DNA of 33,170 nucleotides from the NCBI GenBank assembly GCA_036741235.1, contig DAINSQ010000036.1:1-33170 (forward strand), given 5' to 3'. Made by a program: the position numbers and the translations under genes. Positions 9,345-18,900 of this stretch are shown one piece after another. This DNA is from JABWBR01 sp036741235 (lineage in GTDB: Bacteria > Bacteroidota > Bacteroidia > Chitinophagales > Saprospiraceae). Each line of letters starts with the position of its first letter. The stretch's first letter is position 1. The notes under the pieces were generated by a model. It made no database searches and had not been told where the DNA came from. It was given only the letters and a program-made list of their open reading frames with translations.

Positions 9345-10295
9345 ATGAAAAAACTATATATCGCCCTGCTTTTGTTATGGCAGGTTACTGCTGTAGTGGC
9401 CCAGCAGGAAGAACAATACACCCATTTTATGTATAACAAACTGGGGTTCAACCCAGCATATGCCGGTAGCCAGGACGGCGCCACGATTACCGCGCTGATA
9501 CGCAATCAGTGGCTGGGCATAAAGGGAGCGCCCGAAACGCAGCTCCTTACTTTCAATATGCCCTTATTTAATAATAATGTGGGTATAGGCGCCAGCATAC
9601 AGCGCCACACTATCGGCGCCACCACCCGTTTGACTGCTGAAACGGCATACGCTTATCGCATCAAGCTGGGACGCGGCACGTTGGGGATTGGGCTGCAGGG
9701 ATCGATACGGTTTATTCAGGTAGATTTCGACCAGGTAGAATCTACCCAGCCCAAAGAAACCGACGGCGCTATTCCCGTAGGGGTGCAAAGTCGTTATGTA
9801 CCCAATTTCGGCGCGGGATTGTACTATAGCAATAATCGCTTTTTCATAGGCGCCGCTATTCCTCGCCTGTTGGAAAACAGCATCGACCTGGCTGACCAGG
9901 GCGGTACCCTTTCCAAAGAAATACAGCACTTTTACGGAATGGGAGGCATGTTGATCAGGGCAGGCGATAAACTGGAAATTCAGCCGCAATTGTTGTTGAA
10001 ATACGTGAAAGGAGCGCCTTTTGACGCCGATATCAACGTCAACCTCATTTTTTCAGACGCCTTCACCACCGGCTTGTCTTACCGCCTCGGCGGCTCGAAG
10101 CGAAACGGCATCGGCGAATCGCTGGCATTGCTTGTCGGGGCGCAGATATCCGACCAATTTCTATTGGGGGTATCATACGATATGACTTTGTCGGATTTGC
10201 GCGATTTCAACAGTGGCAGTATTGAAGGCGTTATTCGTTATAGTATTGGGGGAAGGTCAAAAGGCGACGTATATGTGAACCCCCGGTTTTTTTAA
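9345..10295 (+). CDS. Type IX secretion system membrane protein, PorP/SprF family
   Basis: This is an outer-membrane protein of the PorP/SprF family. Its members pair with T9SS substrates carrying type B sorting domains and are needed for their export or surface attachment. The 316-residue product begins with a clear signal peptide (MKKLYIALLLLWQVTAVVAQ). The family hallmark follows at once: QEEQYTHFMYNKLGFNPAYAGS, then R-QW-GIKGAP and alternating beta-strand segments. It ends YVNPRFF, an aromatic C-terminus typical of outer-membrane barrels. The frame is open to an ATG at 9288 inside the preceding gene, but the signal peptide fixes the start at 9345. It lies 35 bp behind the giant surface protein gene, whose type B tail makes it the probable client, and 23 bp ahead of the OmpA-family gene. 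Confidence 0.93.
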   Translation: MKKLYIALLLLWQVTAVVAQQEEQYTHFMYNKLGFNPAYAGSQDGATITALIRNQWLGIKGAPETQLLTFNMPLFNNNVGIGASIQRHTIGATTRLTAETAYAYRIKLGRGTLGIGLQGSIRFIQVDFDQVESTQPKETDGAIPVGVQSRYVPNFGAGLYYSNNRFFIGAAIPRLLENSIDLADQGGTLSKEIQHFYGMGGMLIRAGDKLEIQPQLLLKYVKGAPFDADINVNLIFSDAFTTGLSYRLGGSKRNGIGESLALLVGAQISDQFLLGVSYDMTLSDLRDFNSGSIEGVIRYSIGGRSKGDVYVNPRFF

Positions 10296-10318
10296 AAATA
10301 ACAACTAAAATAGTGCTT

Positions 10319-12373
10319 ATGCGGCGATACCTGTATCCAGCTGTAGCAATACTGTGCTTGTTTGCCGAAAACGTTATGGCACAGGCTGGCGCCAAGGGAG
10401 GCAATGTCGATTTGCTTTACAACCAAAGCGAAGCGCTTCGCGATATCCGGCTTACCAATACCAGCCGGATCAATACGCCCGACCTCGAATTCTCGCCCGC
10501 CCTGTATCACAACGGCCTGGTATTTGTATCGCGTTATAAAAGCGGCCCCGTTGACGAAAAAACCGGGGAAACCTATCTCGAGCTTTTTTATTCAGAACTT
10601 GACCCCAACGGTTTGCCTACCAAACCGCAGAATTTCAGTATGGAGCTCAACTCTCAAAAACACGAAGGCCCCGTCAGTTTCAACCGCAAGGGCGATAAAA
10701 TCTATTTTACCCGCAGCAATCAACGCAACGGCGTTACCAAAGCAGATAAAAACGCCCGCGTTCAACTAAAAATTTACGAAGCTACGCAAGGTTACTACGA
10801 CTGGGAGAACGTCAAAGAATTGCCTTTCAACAGCGATCGATACAGTTGTATGCACCCCGCTATGTCGCCCGACGAGAAAAAGCTGTTTTTTTCTTCCGAT
10901 ATGCCCGGCGGGTATGGCGGTATGGACCTCTACTTTGTTGAAAAACTGGAATCGGGCTGGAGTAAACCCATTAACCTGGGCCCCGATGTGAATACTCGGA
11001 AAAATGAAGTCTTCCCCTTTTATCATGAAAGCGGCACTTTGTTTTTTACCTCCGACGGCCATCAGGGGCTGGGCGGCCTCGACATGTATATGATCGACAT
11101 CAGCGGCCGCAAGTGGGGCCGCGTGATCAACCTCGGCGCGCCATTCAATACCATCAACGACGATCTGGGGCTCATCCTCAATGAACGCGGCACGCGCGGT
11201 TATTTTAGCTCTGACCGGGAAGGCGGTTTTGGCAAAGACGACGTGTATATGTTCGATATTCCAGCCGGCATCAAAGGCATCGAATTGCCCGAGCAGATCA
11301 ATACTATCGTAACCGTGTACGACTCCGAAACCAGCAAACGCGTTATCGGCGCAGGCGTTTATCTCTATGAACGCTCGGAAGACGGGCTATTAGATAACGA
11401 TGAGTTGTACAATCTCGAGTTGGTACCCGGCAACAGTACTTCCGGGGAACTCAATTTTAAAATGGTGCGCAAAAAAGACGATCAACTGGGCGAACCCCGC
11501 GCACTTACCAATCGCAACGGCGAAGCGGTGCTTCCTATGCAAGTGAATAAAAACTACCTGCTGTTGGTATCAAAACCCGGATTCGGCAGTCAGGAGGTGA
11601 CCGTCAAAACACCGGAAGAAGGCCCCTTCAGACCCATTGAGGTCGTGTTGTCGCCCAGCAACTGCATCAATTTGTCGGGTATAGTAAGTAGCGACAAATA
11701 CAACCTGCGCGTTCCCAATGCACTGGTTAAGGTAGTGAATGAATGCGATGGAAAAATAGAAACTACCCGCACTAATATTAACGGCGCTTTTCAGGTTTGT
11801 CTTACAATGGGTTGCGACTTCAATATTTCGGTTGAGAAAGAAGGTTATCTGGCCGGGTTTACCAGCGTCTCTACGGTAAAAATCAGGGGCAGCCGCTCGG
11901 CGGATGTAGAAGTCAAATTGTCGCCAAAATCCGACGCCGTACTCAAAGAACCCATTCGCAGCGGCACTGTTATTGTTTTGGAAAATATTTACTACGATTT
12001 CAACAAGTCGGCCATTCGCACCGGCCAGGCCCGCGACCTGGAAGCGCTGGCGCGCCTCATGAAGCAATACCCAAGCATGGTCATCGAATTGGGGGCGCAT
12101 ACCGATTGCCGGGGCGCAGAGGACTACAACATGGAGCTGTCGCTCAAACGCGCCGAATCGGCCCGCGATTTTCTGGTGCAGCGCGGCGTGGCGCCCGAAC
12201 GCATTAAGGCGGTAGGTTACGGCGAATCGCGCCCCCGCAACCGCTGTGTTGACGGTATAGAGTGCCCGGAAGAAGAACACGCCTACAACCGGCGTACCGA
12301 CGTAAAAATCATCAAGATAGACGAAACCGCCATTATTGGCTACACGCCGGGCGGCCTGGAAATCAAAGACTGA
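10319..12373 (+). CDS. OmpA-family protein with PD40 propeller and carboxypeptidase-regulatory-like domain
   Basis: This 684-residue envelope protein probably anchors the secretion or adhesion machinery to peptidoglycan. A signal peptide (MRRYLYPAVAILCLFAENVMAQ) comes first. Residues about 50-320 hold PD40/WD40-like repeats, seen as recurring PAMSPDEKKLFFSSDMPGG-type and GYFSSDREGG motifs. Residues about 335-540 contain two carboxypeptidase-regulatory-like beta segments. The C-terminal OmpA domain (about 550-675) shows YYDFNKSAIR, LGAHTDCRG, LSLKRAESARDFL and VGYGESRP, which cover the peptidoglycan-binding core. The order resembles PorE-type T9SS proteins, but no N-terminal TPR region is evident and no lipoprotein cysteine is visible. 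A GTG at 10313 is an alternative start two codons upstream. It is cotranscribed with the PorP/SprF gene. Confidence 0.9.
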   Translation: MRRYLYPAVAILCLFAENVMAQAGAKGGNVDLLYNQSEALRDIRLTNTSRINTPDLEFSPALYHNGLVFVSRYKSGPVDEKTGETYLELFYSELDPNGLPTKPQNFSMELNSQKHEGPVSFNRKGDKIYFTRSNQRNGVTKADKNARVQLKIYEATQGYYDWENVKELPFNSDRYSCMHPAMSPDEKKLFFSSDMPGGYGGMDLYFVEKLESGWSKPINLGPDVNTRKNEVFPFYHESGTLFFTSDGHQGLGGLDMYMIDISGRKWGRVINLGAPFNTINDDLGLILNERGTRGYFSSDREGGFGKDDVYMFDIPAGIKGIELPEQINTIVTVYDSETSKRVIGAGVYLYERSEDGLLDNDELYNLELVPGNSTSGELNFKMVRKKDDQLGEPRALTNRNGEAVLPMQVNKNYLLLVSKPGFGSQEVTVKTPEEGPFRPIEVVLSPSNCINLSGIVSSDKYNLRVPNALVKVVNECDGKIETTRTNINGAFQVCLTMGCDFNISVEKEGYLAGFTSVSTVKIRGSRSADVEVKLSPKSDAVLKEPIRSGTVIVLENIYYDFNKSAIRTGQARDLEALARLMKQYPSMVIELGAHTDCRGAEDYNMELSLKRAESARDFLVQRGVAPERIKAVGYGESRPRNRCVDGIECPEEEHAYNRRTDVKIIKIDETAIIGYTPGGLEIKD

Positions 12374-12377
12374 CGAG

Positions 12378-13406
12378 ATGCCGCGTATTTACAGGTACGA
12401 CGCGCTGCGCCTGGTTTCCAAGTTGACGCTGCGCCGCCTCTGGAACGCCGCTGCGGTACTCGCTTCTTTTTACTGGGCCCGCATTAGCCGCCAACCCGTG
12501 CAGTGGGGGCTGCCGATCACGATTTCGGTCGAACCCACTACCGCCTGCAATTTGCGCTGTCCGGAGTGCCCCAGCGGGTTACGCGCATTTTCACGCCCTA
12601 CGGGCAATCTGCGCGGCGATTTCTTCCGCAGCATTATCGATGAATTATCTCCGGACCTCTTGTATCTCATTTTCTATTTTCAGGGCGAGCCGTATATCAA
12701 CCCCGCCTTTCTCGATATGGTGCGCTACGCCGCCGGCAAAGGCCTCTACACGATAACTTCTACAAACGGGCACTTTCTGGACGACGACAACGCCCGCCGC
12801 ACCGTGGAAAGCGGCCTCGATCGGCTTATCATTTCAATTGACGGCGCCACCCAGGAGGTATACGAACAATACCGCAAGAGTGGGGAACTCGCGCAAGTAC
12901 TCGCGGGCGCCCGCAATGTCGTCCGCTGGAAGCGCCAACTACGCTCGCGATCGCCGCACATCATCTTTCAATGCCTGGTAGTGCGGCCCAATGAACACCA
13001 ACTAGACGAAATCAGGCGGCTGGCCCTCGACTGCGGCGCCGACGAAGTGCGCTTTAAAACCGCCCAGGTATACGACTACCAACACGGCCATCCGCTTATC
13101 CCCAGCAATACGCGCTACGCCCGCTACGCCCAACAGCCAGACGGCTTCTGGCGCGTAAAACACCAACTGCTCAATCATTGCTGGAAACTCTGGCACGCCT
13201 GCGTGATCACCTGGGATGGATTGGTTGTTCCCTGTTGTTTCGACAAAGACGCCGCCCACCGCCTCGGCGACCTCAAGCAGGCGCCATTTAGCCATTGGTG
13301 GCAGGGCCACGCCTACCGCAGTTTTCGCAGCCGCATCCTGCAAGGTCGCAGTGAAATCGATATTTGTACGAATTGCACAGAAGGGTGTAAGGTTTGGGAG
13401 AAGTAG
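12378..13406 (+). CDS. Radical SAM protein with SPASM domain
   Basis: This 342-residue iron-sulfur enzyme has the radical SAM cluster motif C-x3-C-x2-C in TTACNLRCPECPSG (Cys57, Cys61, Cys64). A TIM-barrel-like core follows (YFQGEPYINP; ISIDGATQEVYEQYRKSG). The C-terminal SPASM-type cysteines are CVITWDGLVVPCC and DICTNCTEGCKVW, which bind auxiliary 4Fe-4S clusters. SPASM enzymes often modify peptides or proteins, but others act on small molecules, so the substrate is unknown. The ATG at 12378 lies 4 bp after the OmpA-family stop codon, so it is probably read with the T9SS surface-protein operon. It converges on the glycosyltransferase/UDP-glucose dehydrogenase pair, so a role in polysaccharide biosynthesis is also possible. 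No cognate small peptide gene is visible nearby. Confidence 0.88.
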   Translation: MPRIYRYDALRLVSKLTLRRLWNAAAVLASFYWARISRQPVQWGLPITISVEPTTACNLRCPECPSGLRAFSRPTGNLRGDFFRSIIDELSPDLLYLIFYFQGEPYINPAFLDMVRYAAGKGLYTITSTNGHFLDDDNARRTVESGLDRLIISIDGATQEVYEQYRKSGELAQVLAGARNVVRWKRQLRSRSPHIIFQCLVVRPNEHQLDEIRRLALDCGADEVRFKTAQVYDYQHGHPLIPSNTRYARYAQQPDGFWRVKHQLLNHCWKLWHACVITWDGLVVPCCFDKDAAHRLGDLKQAPFSHWWQGHAYRSFRSRILQGRSEIDICTNCTEGCKVWEK

Positions 13407-13421
13407 CAGGATGGGGTTAGC

Positions 13422-14429
13422 TCAACAAAACCAATATCCCTGCCCTTTTATCTCCTCGAGATAACCCGCAATGACCGGCTGCGATTCGGGGGCGGCTACC
13501 AGCACGAGGACTTGGGGATGCGGAAGGGAAGCTAATATTCTGTAATCCCGCCAGGTGGCGCCGTACAGGCTTTTTCCCCATTTGCGGGGGTTGTCGCATA
13601 TCCAGTGGAAGGGAATTTTTCTTTCAGCGAGCAGCCGGGCAACGTTTTTGCCTTTTTTGCCGGCGCCCCAAACGACCAAAGGGGATTGGGGCCGGTGGTC
13701 GATTTTAAGAAAATAATTCAATTTTAGCTCTAGAAAGTTGTTGTCGGCATAAGGGGCGGCTGTGCGGGAAGCGCGGCCTGCATGGTCGCGCCACAGGTGC
13801 AGCACTTCAGCGGCGGCGATGATGCTTTTGCGCTGTTGGTATAGCCGAAAACAAAGGTCGTAGTCTTCGGGGTAGACATCGGAGTTGAAGGCGCCGACAT
13901 CGTCGAGATCTTCGCGGTACATCATCCAGCAGGGCGAAGGCAGGGGGCATTCTTTGTAAATAGCCGAATAGTGGCATTGCTCCAGGGCCAGCCTGTTAAT
14001 CCAGGTTTCATAGCGCCGGTAGCCTTCGCCCAGTTCATGATCTGAAAAATAGCGCACCATGCCGGTAGCAACATGGCCGGGGCCGTTGTCGAGCAGCAGC
14101 TTTTTCAGCACGGCGAGTTTGACGGGCGGCATCAAGTCGTCATCGTCCATGCGCGTGATGAAGGCGCCGCGGGATTGCCCGTAGGCCAGCCGCAATGCGG
14201 AGATGAGGCCTTTATTGGTATTGCGGAAGCAGCGGATGCGATCGTCGGCAGCGGCATAGCGCTGTAGGACTGCCCAACTGTCATCGGCAGAAAAATCGTC
14301 GACGGCCACCAACTCCCAGTTGCGCTCCGTTTGCGCCAGCAGGCTGTCGAGGCAGGGGGCCAGGTAGTCGCCCGCATTGTATATCGGCAACAGCACGCTG
14401 ATGGTCGGTGGGGAAAACACCGGGCTCAA
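13422..14429 (-). CDS. Glycosyltransferase family 2 with C-terminal Rossmann-like domain
   Basis: This 335-residue protein is predicted to transfer a sugar from a nucleotide donor in cell-surface polysaccharide synthesis. The GT-A fold is shown by ISVLLPIYNAGDYLAPCLDSLLAQ at the N-terminus, VDDFSADDS (44-50) and the metal-binding run RMDDDD (Asp95-Asp98). A later PEDYDLCFRL segment fits the family's acceptor region. After about residue 250 an extra segment begins VVWGAGKKGKNVARLL, a GxGxxG-like nucleotide-binding turn as in sugar-acyltransferase or epimerase N-terminal domains, and runs to the end. The chosen start is a TTG at 14429-14427 that overlaps the TGA stop of the upstream UDP-glucose dehydrogenase gene (14428-14426), which implies translational coupling. 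A GTG at 14420 is the alternative. No membrane segment is obvious. Confidence 0.87.
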   Translation of the reverse strand: MSPVFSPPTISVLLPIYNAGDYLAPCLDSLLAQTERNWELVAVDDFSADDSWAVLQRYAAADDRIRCFRNTNKGLISALRLAYGQSRGAFITRMDDDDLMPPVKLAVLKKLLLDNGPGHVATGMVRYFSDHELGEGYRRYETWINRLALEQCHYSAIYKECPLPSPCWMMYREDLDDVGAFNSDVYPEDYDLCFRLYQQRKSIIAAAEVLHLWRDHAGRASRTAAPYADNNFLELKLNYFLKIDHRPQSPLVVWGAGKKGKNVARLLAERKIPFHWICDNPRKWGKSLYGATWRDYRILASLPHPQVLVLVAAPESQPVIAGYLEEIKGQGYWFC

Positions 14430-15751
14430 TTTTCCTGTTTTCCAATAGTTTCTCTGCCGATACTTTCGTAATAAAAGCCGTTTTCCTGCATCACGTCGAG
14501 GTCGTAGAGGTTGCGTCCGTCAAAAATTACGGGTTTTTTCATCAATTCTTTCATGACCTTGAAACTGGGGGTGCGGAAGAGGCTCCACTCGGTAACAATG
14601 GCCAGCGCATCGGCGCCGATAAGGGTTTCGTATTGATCGGCGGCGAGCTGGATGCGGTCGCCGTAGCGCGCTTTTACATTTTGCATGGCCTCGGGGTCGT
14701 AGGCTTTCACGACTGCGCCGGCGGCCAGCAATTCGTCGATGATGTAAAGCGCCGGCGCTTCGCGGATATCGTCGGTATTGGGTTTGAAGGCCAGCCCCCA
14801 GACGGCTATCGTTTTGCCCTCCATGTTTTGATTAAAAAATGCCTTGATTTTGTCGGCCAGCACGATGCGTTGGCGATTATTGACCGACATCACGGAGCGC
14901 AGGATTTTGAAGTCGTAGCGCGATTCTTCAGCCATTTTGGCGAGGGCCTGCACGTCTTTGGGGAAGCAACTGCCCCCATAGCCAACCCCGGGAAACAGGA
15001 AGCGCTTGCCGATACGGCTGTCGCTGCCCATGCCCATACGCACCATATCGACGTTGGCGCCGAGGATTTCGCAGAGGTTGGCTATTTCATTCATAAACGT
15101 GATGCGCGTAGCCAAATACGAATTGGCCGCGTATTTGGTGAGTTCAGCCGAGCGTTCATCCATAAAAATAATGGGATTTCCCTGCCGGACGAAGGGTTCG
15201 TAAAGCAAACGCATCACTTTTTTGGCGCGTTCCGACTGGGTGCCGATAACGACTCTGTCGGGTTTCATAAAATCCTCAACAGCAACGCCTTCTCGCAAAA
15301 ATTCGGGGTTAGAGACTACGTCAAAGAGGTCGGGGCTCGCCCCTTTTGCAATAGCGGCATGTACTTTGTCAGCCGTACCGACGGGTACCGTGCTTTTGTC
15401 GACGATGACTTTGTATTCGGTAATCAGCGTTGCCAACTGCCCGGCAACGCCCAGTACATATGACAAATCGGCGGAGCCGTCTTCGCCGGGGGGCGTGGGT
15501 AGCGCCAGGAAAATGATTTCGGCGGGGGCCACCGCTTCGGCAAGGTCGGTGGTGAAGGTCAGGCGACCCTGACGGGTATTCCTTTCAAAAAGCGCGTCGA
15601 GGCCCGGCTCGTAAATGGGAATTTCTCCCCGTTTCATGCGGTCTACCTTGCCGGCGTCAATATCTACGCAAATAACCTGATTGCCTGTTTCGGCAAAGCA
15701 GGTGCCCGTGACAAGCCCTACGTAGCCGGTTCCTACTACTGCTATGTTCAT
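14426..15751 (-). CDS. ugd: UDP-glucose 6-dehydrogenase
   Basis: This cytoplasmic enzyme oxidises UDP-glucose to UDP-glucuronate with two NAD+, supplying acidic sugar for capsule, exopolysaccharide or LPS. The 441-residue length is standard. The N-terminal Rossmann motif is GTGYVGLVTG (residues 7-16), followed by the acidic strand end CVDID. DKSTVPVGT and NPEFLREG are family blocks. The catalytic cysteine is Cys262 in GYGGSCFPKD. The C-terminal UDP-binding domain has WGLAFKPNTDDIREAP. A TAnnTTTG box lies 27 nt upstream of the ATG. The downstream glycosyltransferase overlaps its stop codon, so the two form an operon that probably serves one polysaccharide pathway. Confidence 0.96.
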   Translation of the reverse strand: MNIAVVGTGYVGLVTGTCFAETGNQVICVDIDAGKVDRMKRGEIPIYEPGLDALFERNTRQGRLTFTTDLAEAVAPAEIIFLALPTPPGEDGSADLSYVLGVAGQLATLITEYKVIVDKSTVPVGTADKVHAAIAKGASPDLFDVVSNPEFLREGVAVEDFMKPDRVVIGTQSERAKKVMRLLYEPFVRQGNPIIFMDERSAELTKYAANSYLATRITFMNEIANLCEILGANVDMVRMGMGSDSRIGKRFLFPGVGYGGSCFPKDVQALAKMAEESRYDFKILRSVMSVNNRQRIVLADKIKAFFNQNMEGKTIAVWGLAFKPNTDDIREAPALYIIDELLAAGAVVKAYDPEAMQNVKARYGDRIQLAADQYETLIGADALAIVTEWSLFRTPSFKVMKELMKKPVIFDGRNLYDLDVMQENGFYYESIGRETIGKQEN

Positions 15752-15777
15752 GCAGGTGATTTTTTATAAATAATGCG

Positions 15778-15785
15778 CAAAGGTA
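15778..15785 (-). promoter_or_regulatory. Candidate -7 promoter box for ugd
   Basis: On the minus strand this reads TACCTTTG, a full match to TAnnTTTG and identical to the box ahead of gltX. It ends about 27 nt before the ugd start codon. I see no matching TTTG at the expected -33 distance, so the call rests on the -7 box and its position. Confidence 0.45.
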
Positions 15786-15847
15786 GGGTTTAGGTAAATG
15801 AGTTGATAGCCCGCGCCCGGATTTTTAAGGCAGCCGGCTAATAGTCG

Positions 15848-15900
15848 TAATGAAGAATGAAAAATCAAATGCTTCATACCTGATCTTTCATTCTTCATTA
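15848..15900. terminator. Long inverted repeat, probable terminator after the VPS10-like gene
   Basis: Two 20-nt arms, 15848-15867 and 15881-15900, are reverse complements with one mismatch around the core AATGAAGAATGAAA / TTTCATTCTTCATT. The loop is 13 nt. The hairpin begins 10 nt past the stop codon of the large minus-strand propeller gene and lies about 97 bp upstream of the ugd start. It is AT-rich rather than GC-rich, so it is not a classical intrinsic terminator. Similar ATGAAGAATGAAA palindromes may be dispersed elements in such genomes (from memory, unchecked). Confidence 0.6.
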
Positions 15901-15910
15901 ACCCAAAATA

Positions 15911-18900
15911 TTACTTTCCTGTCCACAACGCCCCTATGCCCGCTTCCCACAATTTCTTGTTCAAAGCCGGCACGGCGGTATTCAGGATTGCTTCGCCTTC
16001 CTGTTTTAATTTCGACCACTCGACGTTCAGCTCGGCAATCCGGTCGCGGGTGGGCTGGTTGACGCGCGGTATGGCGCTTTCGCCGTGGTTGAGGGCAAAA
16101 AGGTAATTGGCGGTGAATTTGTTGGGAAAGTTTTCTACGTCGTCATATGCCTTCGATTTGCGCTGTATCATTTCTTCGTCCCAGGCTTTCATCCTTTTAA
16201 CCAGTGCTTCGGCCTCTTTTTTCAGCGTTTCCTGCCCGGGCTTGTCCATGCCGGCAGTGATGGCGCTGAGCTGATTTTGCAACTTGAGCATGTCGTTGAC
16301 CATCTGGTGCATGACGTTGACTTCCTGCTCAACTGTGGACATGAACTGGTGGTAGTTGTCGTAATCGGCGGCGGTGAGGCCGTAAAGCGGGTTGTCGACC
16401 ACGGTACACGTGGTTTTGAGTTCCTGATTGCCAACTTTGAGGGTCAACGTATAGTCGCCCGGTGAAACCTTGTGGCCTGCAAAGCTGCTTTCGATGTAGG
16501 CGTATGGCGCGCCTTTCATGGTAGGATAGCGCATATTCCATACAAAGCGGTTGAGGCCTTTCTTTTTGGAAAGCGTGGGGTCGGGCCGCGGGCCGCCGGC
16601 GTAGGATATAAAGTCTTTATCAGCTTTGGAGCTCAGGCGCCGTACCAGGTTGCCGTTTTTGTCGGTGATGACCAACTCGATATCTGTCGAATCGAGGGCT
16701 TCGGGCAGGTGATAGTAAATCACAACGCCGTTGGCGGGGTTGACGCCTTGTTCAATGCTGATTTCTTCGAAATCTTCGGTGTCGCTGCTCAGCTCGCTGT
16801 AGTGATTGGAGAGCATGGCGGGCTCGGGCGTGTACAACACGGCCTGGTCTTTGGCCGGCTTGTATTGCCTGATGAGGCCCATATCGTCCAAAATCCAGAA
16901 TGCTCTGCCCGAAGTGGCTACGATCAGGTCGTCGTGTTTGATCATCAGGTCCTGGATAGGCGTAACGGGCAGGTTGAGGTTGAACCGCTCCCAGCTTTTG
17001 CCGCCGTCCCAGGAAAGGTACAGGCCGGTTTCCGTGCCGGCGAACAGCAGGTCTTTGCGCCTGGTATCTTCGCGCACTACCCGCGTATAAGCGCCATAAG
17101 GGATATTGCCGGTGATATCCGTCCAGGTTTTGCCGTAGTCGGTGGTCTTCATCAACCTGGGCGCGTGGTCGTTGAACTTGTAGCGCGTGGTGGCAATGTA
17201 GGCCGTGCCGGGGTTGTGGGGTGAAACGTCAATAGCGTTGACCAGGCATTCCTGCAGGGTTTTAGGGGTCACGTTCGTCCAGGTCTTGCCGCCGTCGCGG
17301 GTGAGGTGAACGAGGCCGTCGTCGCTGCCCACCCACATAACCCCTTTTTCGTGGGGCGATTCGATGACGTAGCTGATGGTGCCGTAGTTTTCGGCGCCAA
17401 CGGCTTCATTGGTATAGGGACCGCCGCCTTTGCCCTGTTTTTCTTTTTCATTGCGGGTGAGGTCGGGCGAGGCTTCTTCCCAGGTTTTGCCCATATCGCG
17501 GGTGCGCAAAAGTACTTGCGCGCCGTGGTAATAGGTATTGGGTTCGTGTTGCGACCAGATAATGGGGGCGTTCCAGTTGAAGCGGTATTTCATATCGCGG
17601 GTTTCGCGGCCCAGGTATTGGATGGGGGCGGCCATAATATTGGTGCCGGCCGCGGCTTTCATATCCATTACCTCGATAGTGCCCAGGTAGCTGCCGCCCA
17701 GCACGAACTTGGGATTATTGGGATCAAACGCCAAAAAGGCGCTTTCGCCGCCTGCGCAGGCAGTCCAACTGCTGCTGCTGATGCCGTAGCCGCCCAGTTC
17801 CATGCTGGCAATCGACACAGAGGTATTATCCTGCTGGCCGCCATAGATGCGATAGGGGAAGCTATTGTCCACATTGATGCGGTAAAACTGGCCGGTGGGC
17901 ATATTATCCTGCGTCGACCAGGAAGCGCCGTGGTTAAAACTGATGGCGGCGCCGCCGTCGTTGGAGATACAGAGGTTGCGGGGATTATTGGGATTGATCC
18001 AAAGGTCGTGGAAATCGCCGTGGGTGCCGCTGAGGCGTTCCCAGCTTTTACCGCCGTCTATTGAGCGAAGGGCGGGGGCGCTGAGCACATACACCGTATT
18101 GTCGTCTTTGGGGTCGGCGAATACTTCGATATAATACCAGGCGCGTTGTACCAGCCGGTTGTCGTTGCTCACGCGGCTCCATGATTTGCCGGCGTTGGCA
18201 GACACAAACAGGCCGCCCTTACCCTGGTCGGAATCGCTTTCGATCAGGGCATATACCTTTTGGGAATTAGACGGGCAAACGGCGATAGCCATCTTGCCTT
18301 TTTCCTTGGGCAGGCCCTCCGTCATCTCCTTCCAGGTAGCGCCGCCGTCCATCGACTTATAAAGTCCGCTGCCGGGGCCGCCGCTGATCACCTTCCAGGG
18401 CAGGCGCTGGTGTTCCCACATAGCGGCATAGAGGATACTGGGGTCGGTGGCGTCCATCGACAATTCGGCGCAGCCGGTGCGGTCGTCTACAAACAGCACT
18501 TTTTTCCAGGTGGCGCCGCCGTCGGTCGACTTAAAGACGCCCCGCTCGGCGTTAGGGCCGTTGAGTTGGCCTTGAGCGGCTACATAGAGGACATCGGGGT
18601 TTTTCGGGTGTATAACGATGCGGGCGATATGCTGGGTTTCCTTGAGCCCCATGTGTTTCCAGGTTTTCCCGGCGTCGGTCGACTTGTAGACGCCGTCGCC
18701 GTAGGAAGTCATCACCCCGCGCGGGGCGTGTTCGCCCATGCCTACATACACCACATTGGGATCGCTGGCGGAGACGGCCACGGCGCCCACGGAGCCGGTG
18801 CCGAAAAAGCCGTCGGAAATATTCTTCCAGTGCATGCCGGCATCTTCGGTTTTCCAGACGCCGCCGCCGGTGGTGCCCATGTAATAGGTGAGCGGATCGC

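Noticed and set aside
11570..12280. Minus-strand open frame of 236 codons opposite the OmpA domain
   Set aside because: The + strand holds a canonical OmpA C-terminal domain; the reverse frame has no recognisable features.
14408..15463. Long + strand open frame (351 codons) opposite ugd
   Set aside because: It is the antisense of the clear UDP-glucose dehydrogenase gene, whose motifs and catalytic Cys262 are intact. GC-rich codon structure leaves the opposite strand open.
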